Part shown: one piece after another, positions 26,116-35,124 of the stretch
How the letters are laid out: the number at the start of each line of letters is the position of its first letter
Position numbering within the stretch: position 1 is the stretch's first letter
Assembly (NCBI GenBank): GCA_022823365.1
Contig: JAJDXG010000063.1
Location: 1 to 64,000 of the forward strand
From: Gemmatimonadota bacterium
Lineage (GTDB): Bacteria > Gemmatimonadota > Gemmatimonadetes > Longimicrobiales > Gaopeijiaceae
Direction of reading: 5' to 3'
Length of the DNA: 64,000 nt
Notes under the pieces: model-generated
What the model saw: only the letters and a program-made list of their open reading frames with translations
What the model was told of the DNA's origin: nothing
The model's database searches: none
Program-made: the position numbers and the translations under genes

Positions 26116-27251
26116 GGGTGGGGGGTGGGTCGCTGGGCGGCGGGATGCTCCGATGGGTCGGGCCGGGCGGGCGGCGGGGGCTGCAGGTCGGCGGCGGCGG
26201 GGAGGCCGGGGAGAGGGGTCGCGCTGCGGACGGCGTCCAGGATCGCCGCCGCAACCACGTCGGCCGCAAGCGCGCCCACCTGTCCGACGCTCGCCCGCGC
26301 GCTGTCGGCGAGGGCGCCCGTGGCGAGCGAGAAGGTGGTGTCGCCGTCGCCGGGGGTGTGCGCCGGGTAGATGGCGCGGGCGTACCCGTCCTGGGCCATC
26401 AGGGCTACCCGGCTGGCTTCCGCCTTGGTGAGGCGCGCGTTGGTGGCGACCACCCCGATGGTCGTGTTCCGGCCGGCGGACCCGCCCGATGGACCCCCTG
26501 CGCGCAGGAGGACGCGGGCGTCCGCCAGGGTGGTCCCGTCGTCGCTGCGCACGCCCGCGACCACCCGGCCGGTCGCGGGGTCGATCACGTCGCCCACGGC
26601 GTTGACCGCCACCAGGGCGGCCACCACCAGCCCGCCGGGCAGCGTGATGGAGGCGCTGCCGACCCCGCCTTTCATCGCGCGGCCCATCCCCGCCAGCTTG
26701 CCGACGGTAGCGCCCGCGCCCGCGCCGACGCTCCCCGATCCCACCGGGCCCCCGGTCGCACCGACCGCGGCCTGGTACCCGCACTCGGGTCCGGGACGCA
26801 CGGTCCAGTCGCCGCCCACGCCCAGATCGTACAGGATCGCCGCGCTCACGATCGGTACGCGCACGACCGGGCCGACCGGGTACCCCACCCCCTGCTCCTC
26901 CAGGTAGCGCACCACCCCGCTGGCGGCATCCAGCCCGAAGGCGCTGCCGCCGGCGAGCACGACCGCGTTCACGATCTCGACGGTGTTGACCGGGTCGAGC
27001 AGGTCGGTCTCGCGCGTGCCGGGCGCCCCTCCCCGCACATCCACGCCCCCTACCGTGCCTTCCGGCGCCAGCACCACCGTGCACCCGGTAGGACGCTCCG
27101 CAAGAGTGTGGTGACCCACCCGGATGCCGGGTACGTCGGTCAGCCCGCCCCCGGGAGCGAAGCCGCCGGTCTCCTGCGACCACCCGGGGCCGGCGCACAG
27201 GAGCAGCAACGTGGCGACCACGCCCGGGCTGACGAACGAGACATACCGCAT
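26112..27251 (-). CDS. P1 family (DmpA-type, S58) N-terminal nucleophile peptidase
   Basis: A 379-residue exported protein with a signal peptide ending GPGWSQE. The mature part begins LTDVPGIRVGHHT, typical of S58 aminopeptidases, then VLAGGSAFGLDAASGVVRYLEE, and the GRNTTIGVVATNARLTKAEA segment, where autocleavage is expected to expose the nucleophile. Members cleave N-terminal residues or beta-peptides. The ATG at 27251 was preferred over a TTG at 27260. The C-terminal tail is proline-rich. It is coupled to the symporter downstream and divergent from the DUF1015 gene. Confidence 0.87.
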   Translation of the reverse strand: MRYVSFVSPGVVATLLLLCAGPGWSQETGGFAPGGGLTDVPGIRVGHHTLAERPTGCTVVLAPEGTVGGVDVRGGAPGTRETDLLDPVNTVEIVNAVVLAGGSAFGLDAASGVVRYLEEQGVGYPVGPVVRVPIVSAAILYDLGVGGDWTVRPGPECGYQAAVGATGGPVGSGSVGAGAGATVGKLAGMGRAMKGGVGSASITLPGGLVVAALVAVNAVGDVIDPATGRVVAGVRSDDGTTLADARVLLRAGGPSGGSAGRNTTIGVVATNARLTKAEASRVALMAQDGYARAIYPAHTPGDGDTTFSLATGALADSARASVGQVGALAADVVAAAILDAVRSATPLPGLPAAADLQPPPPARPDPSEHPAAQRPTPHP

Positions 27252-27325
27252 GGTGGACAATCTCCAACCGGGATCGCGGGATGGGAAGCCCGGCCATTCT
27301 TCGGCGGGTGTACCATGAGCCTACC

Positions 27326-28669
27326 ATGACGCGCCCATCCCGCCTGATTGCCGCCCGGTCCTCCCCAGGCGATCTTCCGACCGCTCCGCCGAATCCACTA
27401 TCCCCGCGCCCCCGGCCCGTGATCACCATCCGCCCAATCCGCCGCGCGCTCGTGCCCGTCGACAACGACGCGGCAGGCCGCGTCAGCGCCCCCAACTACG
27501 ACGAGTTCCAGAGCGACCAGGAAGTGCGGGCGCTGATCCGGCGGGCTCCCGAGAGTGTGCTCCGCGTGACCATGCCGCACTGCGATCCCGGTGCGGAGGA
27601 CGAAGTCGCCGCCGACTCTCCTCCCGCGCTCGCGCGCGCCGCCGCCAACATGCGGGCGCTCATCGACAGCGACAGCGTACGCGTAGCGCACGATCTGCTC
27701 TACGTCTACCGCATCGACGACCCCGCCCGTCCCGGCATCGACCAGATCGGCCTCGGCGGCATGGCGCGCATCGACGAGATCCGGACCGACGCCAGTCCTG
27801 CCGCCCCCATCATCCGCAACGAGGGCGTCCGCGAACCGAAGGCACGCGGGCGGGCTCAACTCATCGAGGCCACCTCCGCGTTCATCGGTACGGTCAACTG
27901 CGCCGTTCCGGACAAATCGGGGGCGTTCGCCGGCGCCCTCGAGCGAATTGCGTCGGATCGCGCGCCCGACCACGGAGCCGACGACGACCGCGGCTGCCGC
28001 CATGACATCTGGCTGATCGACGACTCCTCCATCCAGGCGCGCCTAATCGCGCTCGCGGCCGCCGAGCCGGAGGCCTACGTCGCCGACGGCAACCATCGGA
28101 GCGCGGCCGCCGCGATGCTCGACCGCGAGCACTTCCTGTGCGTCTTCTTCCCGCTGGAGCGCATGTCGCTGGCGCCCTACAACCGCCTCGTACGCGATGT
28201 CGGCCTGGCCGACGAGGTAGTGCTCGCGGGTCTCCGCGAACGCTTCGCGATCGAGGAGGTCCCGGGAGCGCATCAGCCCGCCCGAACGCACCAGATCGGT
28301 CTCCATGCTGGACGCGCCTGGTACCGCCTGCGCCCGCTTCCCGGGAGCTACGACGAGCGCAACGCGGTCGAGTGCATCGACGCCGACATCGTCCAGCGCA
28401 ACTTCTTCGAAGCCGTCCTCGGCATCGCCGAACCGGGCGATCACAGGCTCAACTTCGTGGGAGGGGACCGCGACCTCGACTTCCTGCAGGCAGGCGTGGA
28501 CAGTGGCGAGTACCGCTACGCGGTCACGCTCGCGCCCGTCACCCTTCGCCAATTCGCGGCGGTGTGTCGCCAGAATCGCATCATGCCGCCCAAGTCGACC
28601 TGGTTTCAGCCCAAGATCCGCAGCGGCCTGGTGATCGCGCTGGAAGAGGAGTCGCCGCAGCCGAAATAG
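27326..28669 (+). CDS. DUF1015 family protein
   Basis: A 447-residue soluble protein matching DUF1015: an early I-R-P-x-R-A-L-V-P segment, S-A-P-N-Y-D-E-F, a Y-V-A-D-G-N-H-R-S-A-A-A motif in the second half, and the closing R-I-M-P-P-K-S-T-W-F-x-P-K-x-R-S-G-L signature. The function is not established. The family often sits beside serine or amino acid metabolism genes. The ATG at 27326 was chosen, but a start upstream at 27281 in the same frame cannot be excluded since neither has a clear Shine-Dalgarno. A disordered proline-rich start of about 30 residues precedes the conserved part. Confidence 0.85.
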   Translation: MTRPSRLIAARSSPGDLPTAPPNPLSPRPRPVITIRPIRRALVPVDNDAAGRVSAPNYDEFQSDQEVRALIRRAPESVLRVTMPHCDPGAEDEVAADSPPALARAAANMRALIDSDSVRVAHDLLYVYRIDDPARPGIDQIGLGGMARIDEIRTDASPAAPIIRNEGVREPKARGRAQLIEATSAFIGTVNCAVPDKSGAFAGALERIASDRAPDHGADDDRGCRHDIWLIDDSSIQARLIALAAAEPEAYVADGNHRSAAAAMLDREHFLCVFFPLERMSLAPYNRLVRDVGLADEVVLAGLRERFAIEEVPGAHQPARTHQIGLHAGRAWYRLRPLPGSYDERNAVECIDADIVQRNFFEAVLGIAEPGDHRLNFVGGDRDLDFLQAGVDSGEYRYAVTLAPVTLRQFAAVCRQNRIMPPKSTWFQPKIRSGLVIALEEESPQPK

Positions 28670-28768
28670 CCCGACGCCGACCGGGGGCGCCGCGGTTGGC
28701 CCCGTCGGCCCATGGTCCCCATTTTCACGGGTGCCCACCGTCAGACCGCAGGACCGGAGGTTGTCCCG

Positions 28769-30517
28769 ATGCTCGACTCCAATTCCACCCGACGACGTTT
28801 CATGGCCCATTTCGCCGGAACCGGGCTTGGCGCCACCCTGCTCCCTGGCGTGCTGTGGGCCAGAATGCAGGAGGCCGGCGCCCGGGAAGTCACCGCCGAG
28901 ATGCTGGGCGACGCGCTGGCGATTTCGGGCCTGGACTTCAGCGAGGAGGAGCGCGAACGCATGCTCGAGTCGGTGAACGACCGCCTGAGCGACTATCAGG
29001 AACTTCATGAACTGAAGATCCCGAACGACATCTCGCCGCCCTTCCACTTCAACCCGCTGGTCCCGGGCATGCAGGTGGATCGGTCGGTCACGCCGTTCAG
29101 GATGAGCGACCTGCCGCGGATCGAGCGGCCCTCGAACCTCGAGGACGTCGCATTCTGGACCGTGCGGGAGCTGGCCGAGCTCGTTCGCACCCGCCAGGTG
29201 AGTTCGGTCGAGCTGACCGAGATGTACCTGCAGCGCCTGGAGCGCTACAACCCGCTGCTCAACTGCGTGGTCACCCTCACCGACGAGCTGGCGTTGGCCC
29301 AGGCGCGCGCGGCCGACCGTGAGATCGCCGCCGGACGGTACCGGGGGCCGCTGCACGGAATCCCGTGGGGCGCAAAGGACATCATCGCGACCCGCGGCTA
29401 CAAGACCACCTGGGGCTCACCCGCCTACCAGGACCAGGTCATCGACATGGACGCGTCGATCATCGAGATGCTGCGTGACGCGGGCGCGGTGCTGGTCGCC
29501 AAGCTGACCACCGGCGAGCTGGCCGGAGGAGACCAGTGGTTCGGGGGCCAGACGATGAACCCGTGGGACCCGTCGACGGGCTCCGGTGGTTCTTCGGCGG
29601 GTCCGGGGTCCGCTACGGCGGCCGGGCTTGTCGGCTTCTCGATCGGAACCGAGACCAGCGGCTCCATCCTGGGACCCTCGTCGCGCTGCGGCCTCACCGG
29701 GCTTCGTCCGACGCTGGGCCGGATCAGCCGGTACGGGGTGATGGCGCTCTCCTGGACCCAGGATCGACTGGGCCCGATGTGCCGCTCCGCCGAAGACTGC
29801 GCGCTGGTGATGCGGGCGATCTCGCGTCCCGACGGCCTCGACCTGAGCGTGCAGGACCTCCCCTTCAACTGGGACGGCACCCGCGCGGCCACCCGGCTGC
29901 GGGTCGGGTACCTGGAGGGGGCGTTCGAGGAGATCGAAGAGGCCGACTATCGCGGTGCCCACCAGCGCACCCTCGAGGAGCTCGAGTCCCTCGGTTTCAT
30001 GCTGACGCCCATTCACATCCCCGAATGGTCGATCAACGTCACCGCGCACAGCGTGGAGATGGCCGTCTTCTTCGACGAGTTGCTCCGCTCCGGCAGAGCG
30101 GAACTGCTGGGCCGCCAGACGCGCGCCGACGGTTTGCGCTCCGCCAGGGTGATTCCGGCGGTCGAGTACCTCCAGTCGCAGCGCGCGCGCACCATGATGA
30201 TGATGCAGCTCGCGGAGGCGACTTCGGGCGTGGATGTCTATCTCATCCCGCGGGGGCCGCGCCGCCCGCCCGGCCAGTCGTCCGACGAGCCGCCGCCCTA
30301 CAGCCACGGCCGCAACGCGAGCAGCATGACCAACTACGCGACCCATCCGGCCCTTGCGGTGCCCAACGGCTTCAATGATGCCGGGCTCCCGACGAGCATG
30401 ACCTTCTGTGCCCAACCCTTCCGCGAGACGGAGCTGTTGACCGTGGCGCGCGCGTATCAGGACGCCACCGACCACCACAGGCAATACCCGGATCTGGACA
30501 GCGCGGCGTCCGGGTAG
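28769..30517 (+). CDS. exported amidase (amidase signature family)
   Basis: A 582-residue protein with a twin-arginine-like start (TRRRFMAHFAGTG) and an amidase-signature domain from about residue 130. The catalytic triad is visible: lysine in PWGAKDI, serine in the GSGGSSAGPG loop, and the nucleophile serine in GTETSGSILGPSS. These enzymes hydrolyse amide bonds; the substrate is unknown. An N-terminal extension of about 100 residues with an acidic helix resembles those of other exported amidases. The ATG at 28769 has GGAGG nine bases upstream. The cysteine synthase gene follows after 18 bases. Confidence 0.88.
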   Translation: MLDSNSTRRRFMAHFAGTGLGATLLPGVLWARMQEAGAREVTAEMLGDALAISGLDFSEEERERMLESVNDRLSDYQELHELKIPNDISPPFHFNPLVPGMQVDRSVTPFRMSDLPRIERPSNLEDVAFWTVRELAELVRTRQVSSVELTEMYLQRLERYNPLLNCVVTLTDELALAQARAADREIAAGRYRGPLHGIPWGAKDIIATRGYKTTWGSPAYQDQVIDMDASIIEMLRDAGAVLVAKLTTGELAGGDQWFGGQTMNPWDPSTGSGGSSAGPGSATAAGLVGFSIGTETSGSILGPSSRCGLTGLRPTLGRISRYGVMALSWTQDRLGPMCRSAEDCALVMRAISRPDGLDLSVQDLPFNWDGTRAATRLRVGYLEGAFEEIEEADYRGAHQRTLEELESLGFMLTPIHIPEWSINVTAHSVEMAVFFDELLRSGRAELLGRQTRADGLRSARVIPAVEYLQSQRARTMMMMQLAEATSGVDVYLIPRGPRRPPGQSSDEPPPYSHGRNASSMTNYATHPALAVPNGFNDAGLPTSMTFCAQPFRETELLTVARAYQDATDHHRQYPDLDSAASG

Positions 30518-30535
30518 GTACCCCGGGCAGCCACC

Positions 30536-31444
30536 ATGATCGATGCACTGCTCGGACGGACGCCGACGCTGCGCCTCGCGCGCGTCGTGGAGCCGGCCAT
30601 GGCGGAGGTGTGGCTCAAGCTGGAGGGCATGAATCCCGCGGGCTCGATCAAGGACCGGACCGCGCGGGCCATGGTCGACGACGCCGAGGCGCGGGGGCTT
30701 CTCAAACCCGGAGGCACCATCGTCGAACCCACCTCCGGGAATACCGGCATCGGCTTGGCGCAGATCGCGGCCTGGCGCGGATACGGGCTCATCCTCTGCA
30801 TGCCCTCGTCGATGAGCGCAGAGCGCAAGCGGACCCTGTCGGCATACGGAGCCGATTTCGTGCTCACCGACCCGGAGCGGCGCATGCTGGCCGCGCGCGA
30901 GGAAGCCGAGCGCATCGCATCGGAGACCGGCGCTTTCTACCCGGACCAGTTCTCCAATCCCGCCAATCCGCGCATCCACTACGAGACCACCGGGCCGGAA
31001 CTGTGGTCCGACATGAAGGGGCGCATCGATGTGTTTGTGTACGGATCGGGGACCGGCGGTACCATCAGCGGGGCCGGGCGGTTCCTGAAGGAGATGGACC
31101 CGCGCATCCAGGTAGTGGCGGTCGAACCGGCGCGCTCGCCGGTCATTTCGGGGGGCGAACGCGGGCAGCACCAGTTCCAGGGAATGGGGCCGGGCTTCAT
31201 CCCGGAGAATCTGGATCGGACGGTGCTTGACCGCGTGATGACGGTCTACGAGGAGGACGCGTTCCCATTGGGCCGGCGTCTCGCCCGCGAGGAAGGCCTC
31301 TTCCTGGGGATGAGCAGCGGCGGCATCGTGTATGCCGCACTCCAGATCGCGCGGGAAATCGGGCCCGGTCATCGCGTTGCCGCCATCTCGCCCGACGATG
31401 GCGCGCGCTACCTGACCACGGCGCTGTATTCGCCGGAAGAGTAG
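30536..31444 (+). CDS. cysteine synthase (O-acetylserine sulfhydrylase family)
   Basis: A 302-residue fold-type II PLP enzyme. Visible motifs are LEGMNPAGSIKDRTA with the PLP lysine, PTSGNTGIGLA binding the substrate carboxylate, GSGTGGTISGAGR binding the PLP phosphate, and the C-terminal MSSGG. The expected reaction is O-acetylserine plus sulfide to cysteine and acetate. The length is typical of CysK/CysM, and I cannot separate the two. No cysE or sulfur-reduction gene is nearby. It follows the amidase gene closely and is probably in one unit with it. Confidence 0.88.
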   Translation: MIDALLGRTPTLRLARVVEPAMAEVWLKLEGMNPAGSIKDRTARAMVDDAEARGLLKPGGTIVEPTSGNTGIGLAQIAAWRGYGLILCMPSSMSAERKRTLSAYGADFVLTDPERRMLAAREEAERIASETGAFYPDQFSNPANPRIHYETTGPELWSDMKGRIDVFVYGSGTGGTISGAGRFLKEMDPRIQVVAVEPARSPVISGGERGQHQFQGMGPGFIPENLDRTVLDRVMTVYEEDAFPLGRRLAREEGLFLGMSSGGIVYAALQIAREIGPGHRVAAISPDDGARYLTTALYSPEE

Positions 31445-31531
31445 CGCGAGTCGGCCGCATCCCGGCGCTGGCAGGGAGAGTCGCCCACGTCTAGTATTTC
31501 GGTGTCTGCCCATCAGTACATGGAGGAGCCC

Positions 31532-32341
31532 ATGCGTGTCATCTCATTCCAGGTCATTCGTCGTGTTCCCGCTGTCCTTGTCGCCGCAGCTCTCTGGACA
31601 TCGGCATGCTCTCCGGCGGACGGCGGGCCCCGAACGTACTTCGAGGATCCCGATCTCCAGCGCATCTACGCGCGCATGATGGAGGAGATGGCGCCGGACC
31701 GCGGATGGGAACGGGTGCGCTACATCGCCTTCGACCGGGTCGTGGATCGCGGCGGCCCGGTGCTCGACCGGCGTGCGCACCGGTGGGACGTCTGGGGCGG
31801 GATGTACCGCATGGTCGGCGCCTCGGGCGAACAGAAGATCGTGGCCGTCATCGACACCAACAACCCCACCGAGGGCGAGCGCATCTGGCTCGATGGTGAA
31901 GTCGTCACCGACCCCGCCGTGTCCGACTCCCTGGCGGATCGCGCCCATGGGAGCTTCATCAACGACACCTACTGGCTGCTGATGCCCTACAAATGGGCCG
32001 ATCCCGGGGTCAACACCGTCTATCTGGGCGAAATGGGGATGGACGGCCGGCCCTATGAAGTGGTGGAACTCACCTTCGAGGGCGTCGGGCGCACCCCCCA
32101 GAACAGGTACCGCGGCTGGGTAGACCCCGAAACGGGCCTGATGGCCTACTGGCAGCACTGGCGCAACGCCAGCGACCCCGAACCCGCCTTCACGCTGGCC
32201 TGGACGGAATGGAACCAGTTCGGCCCGCTCCTGCTCTCCGCGGGGCGCCCGGACTCGACCGGCTACTCGCAGGTGAACTTCGAGAACATGGAAGCGTCGC
32301 TGGAGGTGCCGGAAGGGATGTTCGAGGGGCCGGGGGGTTAG
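31532..32341 (+). CDS. lipoprotein of unknown function
   Basis: A 269-residue lipoprotein with a basic start, hydrophobic helix and lipobox (WTSAC). The mature part is rich in tryptophan and aspartate, with short beta-strand-like stretches (NTVYLGEMG, YEVVELTFEG, FTLAWTEWNQFG) reminiscent of LolA/LolB-like or DUF6503-like folds that bind acyl groups; that comparison is tentative. The start at 31532 has GGAGGAG just upstream. It stands between the cysteine synthase gene and the convergent TcmP cassette. Confidence 0.65.
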   Translation: MRVISFQVIRRVPAVLVAAALWTSACSPADGGPRTYFEDPDLQRIYARMMEEMAPDRGWERVRYIAFDRVVDRGGPVLDRRAHRWDVWGGMYRMVGASGEQKIVAVIDTNNPTEGERIWLDGEVVTDPAVSDSLADRAHGSFINDTYWLLMPYKWADPGVNTVYLGEMGMDGRPYEVVELTFEGVGRTPQNRYRGWVDPETGLMAYWQHWRNASDPEPAFTLAWTEWNQFGPLLLSAGRPDSTGYSQVNFENMEASLEVPEGMFEGPGG

Positions 32342-32391
32342 GCAGACCCTCACTCTTCCTGGAACGCGTTCCGCCTTCTAACCGTGGGACC

Positions 32392-33264
32392 TCAAAACCC
32401 AAACCCCAGTTGAGGATCGCCGGCGGCGCGAGCATCTCGCCAGAACTTGAGGCCCAGAGGATGCTTGCTGTACGCCACGAGGTGGTATTGCAGGACGTTT
32501 CCGTGGTCTAGCCGGATTGCATGTGCCTCGTCAAGCGTCGTTTCCTGATAGCCGAGTTCGGTCATGCGCTGGCCAAACTTCTCAAGCACGAAACGGATCA
32601 AGTCCGCGGGCTGAAGCCTTCTGTCCGCCCACTCATTCCGCCATTCCTCGTCGGCAATCAGGTCGGCGATGCGAGTGTCGGATTCATCTTGGAGGTACCG
32701 CTTGAAGTTTGTTCGCAGGTCGCGACCGAGCATCAAGAGGACAAGGAAATCCATCCTGTACCTGCTACCCAGAGCCCGAAAAACATCAAAATTCAACTTT
32801 GCGGAGAACGGATCGACAAAGCAGAACGACAACAGGCCTCTCGCGCTGTTGTACGGAGGCATTCTCCTGATGATTGCGGGAACCGCTGCAGAGACATCCT
32901 CGTTGATGAAGCTCACGTCATGGTCGCCTCCAAGAGCGTTGATGCGAGCCTTCAGCGCCGCAATGCAGTGAGCATTGTTGTCTACGAAGATGTACTTGGT
33001 GAAGGGGTAACGTACCTGCACAGCCGACATCGCCGACGTCGCGACGATTTCACCTGTTCCAGCCACCCTTGCCCGACCCGAGCCCGAATACAACCCCAGG
33101 TAGGCGCGCTGAGGCCACTTGTCCTTCATCGCCGTACTGAAGACGGAGACATAGTGGTTGTGCAGCCTGATCTTGCGGAGCGAGTGCTCCTTAATGGACG
33201 GAGTGTAGAGGCCGTCATCTTCCAATTCGCCCAAATGGGCTGTTTCCACCTCGCTTCCGCCCAT
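32392..33264 (-). CDS. tcmP: three-Cys-motif partner protein TcmP
   Basis: A 290-residue protein. Segments SIKEHSLRKIRLHNHYVSVFSTAM, YLGLYSGSGRARVAGTGE, YIFVDNNAHCIAALK and FCFVDPFSAKLNFDVF match the TcmP family and look like a degenerate SAM-dependent methyltransferase fold (glycine-rich loop, acidic strand end). The biochemical role is unknown. Its ATG overlaps the stop of the three-Cys gene (ATGA), the expected partner. Base composition is clearly lower in GC than the flanks (about 47% in some 60-base lines by eye), which suggests recent transfer as a two-gene cassette. Confidence 0.82.
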   Translation of the reverse strand: MGGSEVETAHLGELEDDGLYTPSIKEHSLRKIRLHNHYVSVFSTAMKDKWPQRAYLGLYSGSGRARVAGTGEIVATSAMSAVQVRYPFTKYIFVDNNAHCIAALKARINALGGDHDVSFINEDVSAAVPAIIRRMPPYNSARGLLSFCFVDPFSAKLNFDVFRALGSRYRMDFLVLLMLGRDLRTNFKRYLQDESDTRIADLIADEEWRNEWADRRLQPADLIRFVLEKFGQRMTELGYQETTLDEAHAIRLDHGNVLQYHLVAYSKHPLGLKFWRDARAAGDPQLGFGF

Positions 33265-34031
33265 CAGCCAGCTGCCGCCTTGGGCATCTCATCCCACAAC
33301 CTGCCTTCGAGCTCCCGGCCACCTGCCTTGGGCGTCCGTCCGCCCCATTGCTTGAAGAAGAATGGTACGTTTGCAGCCTGGCTCTGATTGCGGAGTTCGA
33401 TGATCCACTCGGCCTTCATCGGCCGACGCACCGGACCACTCTCGCCGCCGGCGATCAGCCAGTGAATGCCGGTCAAGTCAAGCCGCAATGGACCGAGGAG
33501 TGGTTCACAGGAAAGAAACCGAACCATCGCGGGAACGCTGCGCAGATGGCGGACCCGGTAGGCCACCGACTGATCCTCGACCGAGGCTCCCAGCCAGATA
33601 TGCCCGGGAAACGGCTCGCCATCGAACAGGTCCCGGTTCTGCCTCCAGAAGCGCAAGGCGCGGCTGGGACGCTTGGTGAGAACCTGGTAGGTGTGCCATT
33701 TGGTGCGGAGCATGGTCTGAAAGATGCTCCGTACAAAACGGACCGGCACATCAGCATGGAACAAGTCGCTCATGCTGTTGACGAAGATCATTCGCGGCTC
33801 GCGCCATTTCTCCGGCTGGCCGAGTCGCTCCGGCCATATGCGAACCGCAAACGGGTCTGCGCGCGTGATATCCGAATCGACTACCGGCGTCCGTGCCAGA
33901 TAGGCGTCGCGTAGCAGTCTGCCCGCCAGAGTCGCCGCGTAGCAGTTGTCGCAGCCTTTCGATACGCGCGTGCACCCCGTGACCGGATTCCAGGTCGCGT
34001 CCGTCCATTCGATTCCGGTGCCTGTTGCCAT
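33264..34031 (-). CDS. three-Cys-motif protein (DUF5131, phage Gp37/Gp68-like)
   Basis: A 255-residue protein opening with GIEWTDATWNPVTGC and a CX6CX2C cluster (C-TRVSKG-C-DN-CYA) that gives the family its name. It also has FVNSMSDLFH, QVLTKRP, WLGASVEDQ, FLSCEPLLG and WLIAGGESGP, all typical of DUF5131/Gp37-Gp68 proteins found on phages and genomic islands. The cysteine spacing resembles, but is not, the CX3CX2C of radical SAM enzymes. The ATG at 34031 has a strong AAGGAGG. It is coupled to tcmP downstream. Function is unknown; the pair may modify RNA, DNA or a small molecule. Confidence 0.85.
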   Translation of the reverse strand: MATGTGIEWTDATWNPVTGCTRVSKGCDNCYAATLAGRLLRDAYLARTPVVDSDITRADPFAVRIWPERLGQPEKWREPRMIFVNSMSDLFHADVPVRFVRSIFQTMLRTKWHTYQVLTKRPSRALRFWRQNRDLFDGEPFPGHIWLGASVEDQSVAYRVRHLRSVPAMVRFLSCEPLLGPLRLDLTGIHWLIAGGESGPVRRPMKAEWIIELRNQSQAANVPFFFKQWGGRTPKAGGRELEGRLWDEMPKAAAG

Positions 34032-34047
34032 TTGGCCTCCTTCATTT

Positions 34048-34065
34048 AACCGAAGAAAAACCGAA
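34048..34065. promoter_or_regulatory. direct repeat AACCGAA x2 at 11-bp spacing upstream of the three-Cys gene
   Basis: Two copies of AACCGAA (34048-34054 and 34059-34065) lie one helical turn apart, 17 bases upstream of the start codon of the three-Cys gene, in an AT-rich stretch. They could be an operator for the TcmP cassette. This is a pattern observation only. Confidence 0.4.
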
Positions 34066-34185
34066 ATAAGTGTAACACCGCAACGTTGTCCTTGGGAAGT
34101 CAGGCTCCGCTGAACGGCCGCTCCTGGCAAGCCGGCACGGTCCGGCACCCCGTGTCTGCGTGCACCGTCTCGCCGCCGGAGAAAC

Positions 34186-35124
34186 CTAGCCCTCCCCCGC
34201 CTGCTGCTCGTCGCTCGACAGCGTTCCGACGCTGCGCACGACGAGGGTGCCCGAGCCCTCGTTGGTGAAGATCTCGCGCAGCAGACTGTCGCGCGCGCTT
34301 CCAGAGATGAGATGCACGCGCGGGACGCCGCCTTCGATGGCGCTTTCGATGGCCGCTGCCTTGGCCAGCATGCCCTGGGCGAGCACGCCCTGCTCACGCA
34401 ATTCGCGGAGCTTCGCCAGGTCCAGGTAGGAGATGAGTGTCGCCGGATCCTCAAGGTCGCGGAGGATGCCGGGCGCCGACATGGTGAAAACGAGCTTCGT
34501 GGCCTCGAGCGCCTGCGCGAGCGCGCTCGCCACGGTGTCGGCGTTGATGTTGAGCAGCCGGCCCTCCATGTCCGCGGAAAGGGGGCTCACCACCGGCACC
34601 CATCCCTGGTCCAGGAAGACGTGCAGCGACGAAGGGTCGACGGACTCGATGTCTCCCACGAATCCGAAGTCCACGGGATCCGGGCCCTCCCCCTCCATGT
34701 GCACGGGGGGACGGCGCGTGGCTGTCACCAGACCGGCGTCCACTCCCGAGATGCCGACGGCGCGAAACCCTTCCTTCCGGCAGGCGCCCAGCAGCGCCGT
34801 GTTGACCTCGCCGCTCAGCACCTGGGCGGCGACGCGCAGATCCTCGGAACGCGTGACCCGGCGACCCGCCACCATTCGGGCCTCGTGGCCGAGGCGGCGC
34901 GCGAGTTCGGTGGATTGGGGCCCGCCGCCGTGCACGAGAACCAGGCGGATCCCCAGGGAGTTGAGGATGCCCACCTGCTCCATCAGACCATCGATGCGCC
35001 CGGCGCCCTGCAGAACCTCGCCGCCCACCTTGAGGACGAAGATGCGCTCGCGGAAGAGGCGCACGTAGGGCGCGGCCGCGCGCAGGCCGGCAAATCCCCG
35101 GTCGGCGGCGCGTGAGCGCTTCAC
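34186..35124 (-). CDS. argB: acetylglutamate kinase-like enzyme (ArgB family)
   Basis: A 312-residue amino acid kinase. Signs are FVLKVGGEVL near residue 35, LVLVHGGGPQ, the NADTVASALAQALEA substrate-site helix, and a late A-L-A-K-A-A-A-I-E-S-A-I-E-G-G-V segment. It should phosphorylate N-acetylglutamate, or N-succinylglutamate as in some Bacteroidota, in arginine synthesis. The start is GTG at 35124, overlapping the stop of the aminotransferase gene (GTGA). It is the last gene of the minus-strand arginine cluster. The 100-odd bases between it and the TcmP cassette hold nothing I recognise. Confidence 0.87.
   Translation of the reverse strand: MKRSRAADRGFAGLRAAAPYVRLFRERIFVLKVGGEVLQGAGRIDGLMEQVGILNSLGIRLVLVHGGGPQSTELARRLGHEARMVAGRRVTRSEDLRVAAQVLSGEVNTALLGACRKEGFRAVGISGVDAGLVTATRRPPVHMEGEGPDPVDFGFVGDIESVDPSSLHVFLDQGWVPVVSPLSADMEGRLLNINADTVASALAQALEATKLVFTMSAPGILRDLEDPATLISYLDLAKLRELREQGVLAQGMLAKAAAIESAIEGGVPRVHLISGSARDSLLREIFTNEGSGTLVVRSVGTLSSDEQQAGEG

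Noticed and set aside
32361..32372. Perfect palindrome GGAACGCGTTCC between convergent genes
   Set aside because: The palindrome is exact but has no loop and no T tract, and a 12-base palindrome is within expectation in 64 kb; no further copy was seen.
33264..34031. Radical SAM enzyme
   Set aside because: The cysteines are spaced CX6CX2C rather than CX3CX2C and the glycine-rich SAM motif is not evident.
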